Of a stretch of 64,000 nt of DNA, positions 63,180-64,000 are shown piece by piece. The notes under the pieces are model-generated. The model made no database searches and was not told where the DNA came from. It saw nothing but the letters and a program-made list of their open reading frames with translations. Source of the stretch: Leptodactylus fallax (Eukaryota > Chordata > Amphibia > Anura > Leptodactylidae); assembly GCA_947044405.1 (NCBI GenBank), contig CAMRHE010000132.1:4262001-4326000 (forward strand), written 5' to 3'. The number at the start of each line of letters is the position of its first letter. Within the stretch, counting starts at the first letter, position 1. The position numbers and the translations under genes were made by a program.

Positions 63180-64000
63180 GAAGTTGTATACAAGGGCCAG
63201 AAACAGCTCTTCTTCTATTCGGATGAATGGGAGCAGAGTTGCAGTTCCTCAGCCCCAGAAGCTGTAGCGGTCATCACTATCCTTGATGCCTGGATCTCAG
63301 ACAACCCTCTAACAGCTTCTTCATAACGTAGGTAAGTTTCTGTGCCAGCTATGTGTTGGCCTACATTTCAGCTATAATATACACCAGTTTTTGGCATAAA
63401 TTATACTAAATTTGTCGGACTGCAGGAGTCGAAATTTTGTGCGCCCACTTTTTCAGAATAGTGCTGTGGACAGTAGAACATGGCAAAAAGGTGCAAATGT
63501 TTGTGCAAAAACAGGTTTACAGAAATGTTTGAAACTTTTTCTTACATTCTGATGTATGGTGAATGATAATTTACCCCCAAGGTTCATTGGTAATGTAAGT
63601 ATGACTTCTTCTGTTTTTAATGCCATTGTCTAGACATGTCTTTTAGAAACACACATTTTTACTGGCAGGATAAAATCTTGTCTTTTAAGTGTAAATTCAC
63701 ATGTAGCATATTTGTAAAATATGAAAAGGGCCTTCAGAAATATATGTGCTTACCACCATAAACACACACAACATGAATATGGCTAATATGGGTAATCTGA
63801 CACACGTTCAGGTTTATTAATGCAGGATGCAAAATCTTCTATATATTGAAGATAACCAGGAGGATTACCATCTGTCCTTAATAGGTTCCCAGTTCACATC
63901 CTATGTGACCAATACCTAGCTTTGGCTTCAGAAATTGCATAAATATAAATTGCAACTATTTTGGAAAGAAATGGTGAGTAGTCCTCTTATCAGAATATAA
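63180..64000. repeat. Segmental duplication, copy 2 (runs off the window)
   Basis: About 98% identical to 49853-50664, same orientation. Lacks the left part of the MITE that copy 1 has, so the breakpoint lies within the MITE. Confidence 0.95.

Overview
The window looks like vertebrate nuclear DNA, most likely from a frog or toad outside Xenopus. Three things point there: split exons of a vertebrate zinc transporter with vertebrate splice sites, a very high load of short DNA transposons with TTAAAGGGG-type ends in TTAA targets (a style I associate with frogs), and many dead Tc1-like transposons. The species call is an inference; no database was searched.

Layout. 1-27118 (+): the last eight coding exons of SLC30A9 (ZnT9), from mid-gene to the stop codon, with introns full of transposons. 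27119-52640: no host gene recognised. This stretch holds Tc1-like elements (27.8, 31.4, 35.7, 37.4, 41.0, 42.3 and 43.3 kb), many TTAA-flanked MITEs, minisatellites and AT-rich low-complexity DNA. 52998-55151 (-): a complete four-exon gene for a PKC/AGC-type Ser/Thr kinase of about 397 residues, with a Glu/Lys/Arg-rich N-terminus in place of C1/C2 domains. 55200-63179: repeat-rich DNA with two minisatellite families and a 2.9-kb hAT-like element. 63180-64000: a second, about 98% identical copy of 49853-50664, which suggests a 13.3-kb duplication unit that contains the kinase gene and continues past the window.

How parts relate. SLC30A9 is an ordinary conserved gene; only its C-terminal 235 codons are here. 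The kinase gene is independent of it and may belong to a lineage-specific tandem family. The transposons show a layered history: Tc1 in older repeats, hAT in TTAA-MITEs, MITEs in MITEs, and a hAT-like element in a minisatellite. All Tc1-type transposase genes seen are broken, two of them by a single frameshift only. No CRISPR, operon, retrotransposon reverse transcriptase, tRNA gene or viral gene was recognised.
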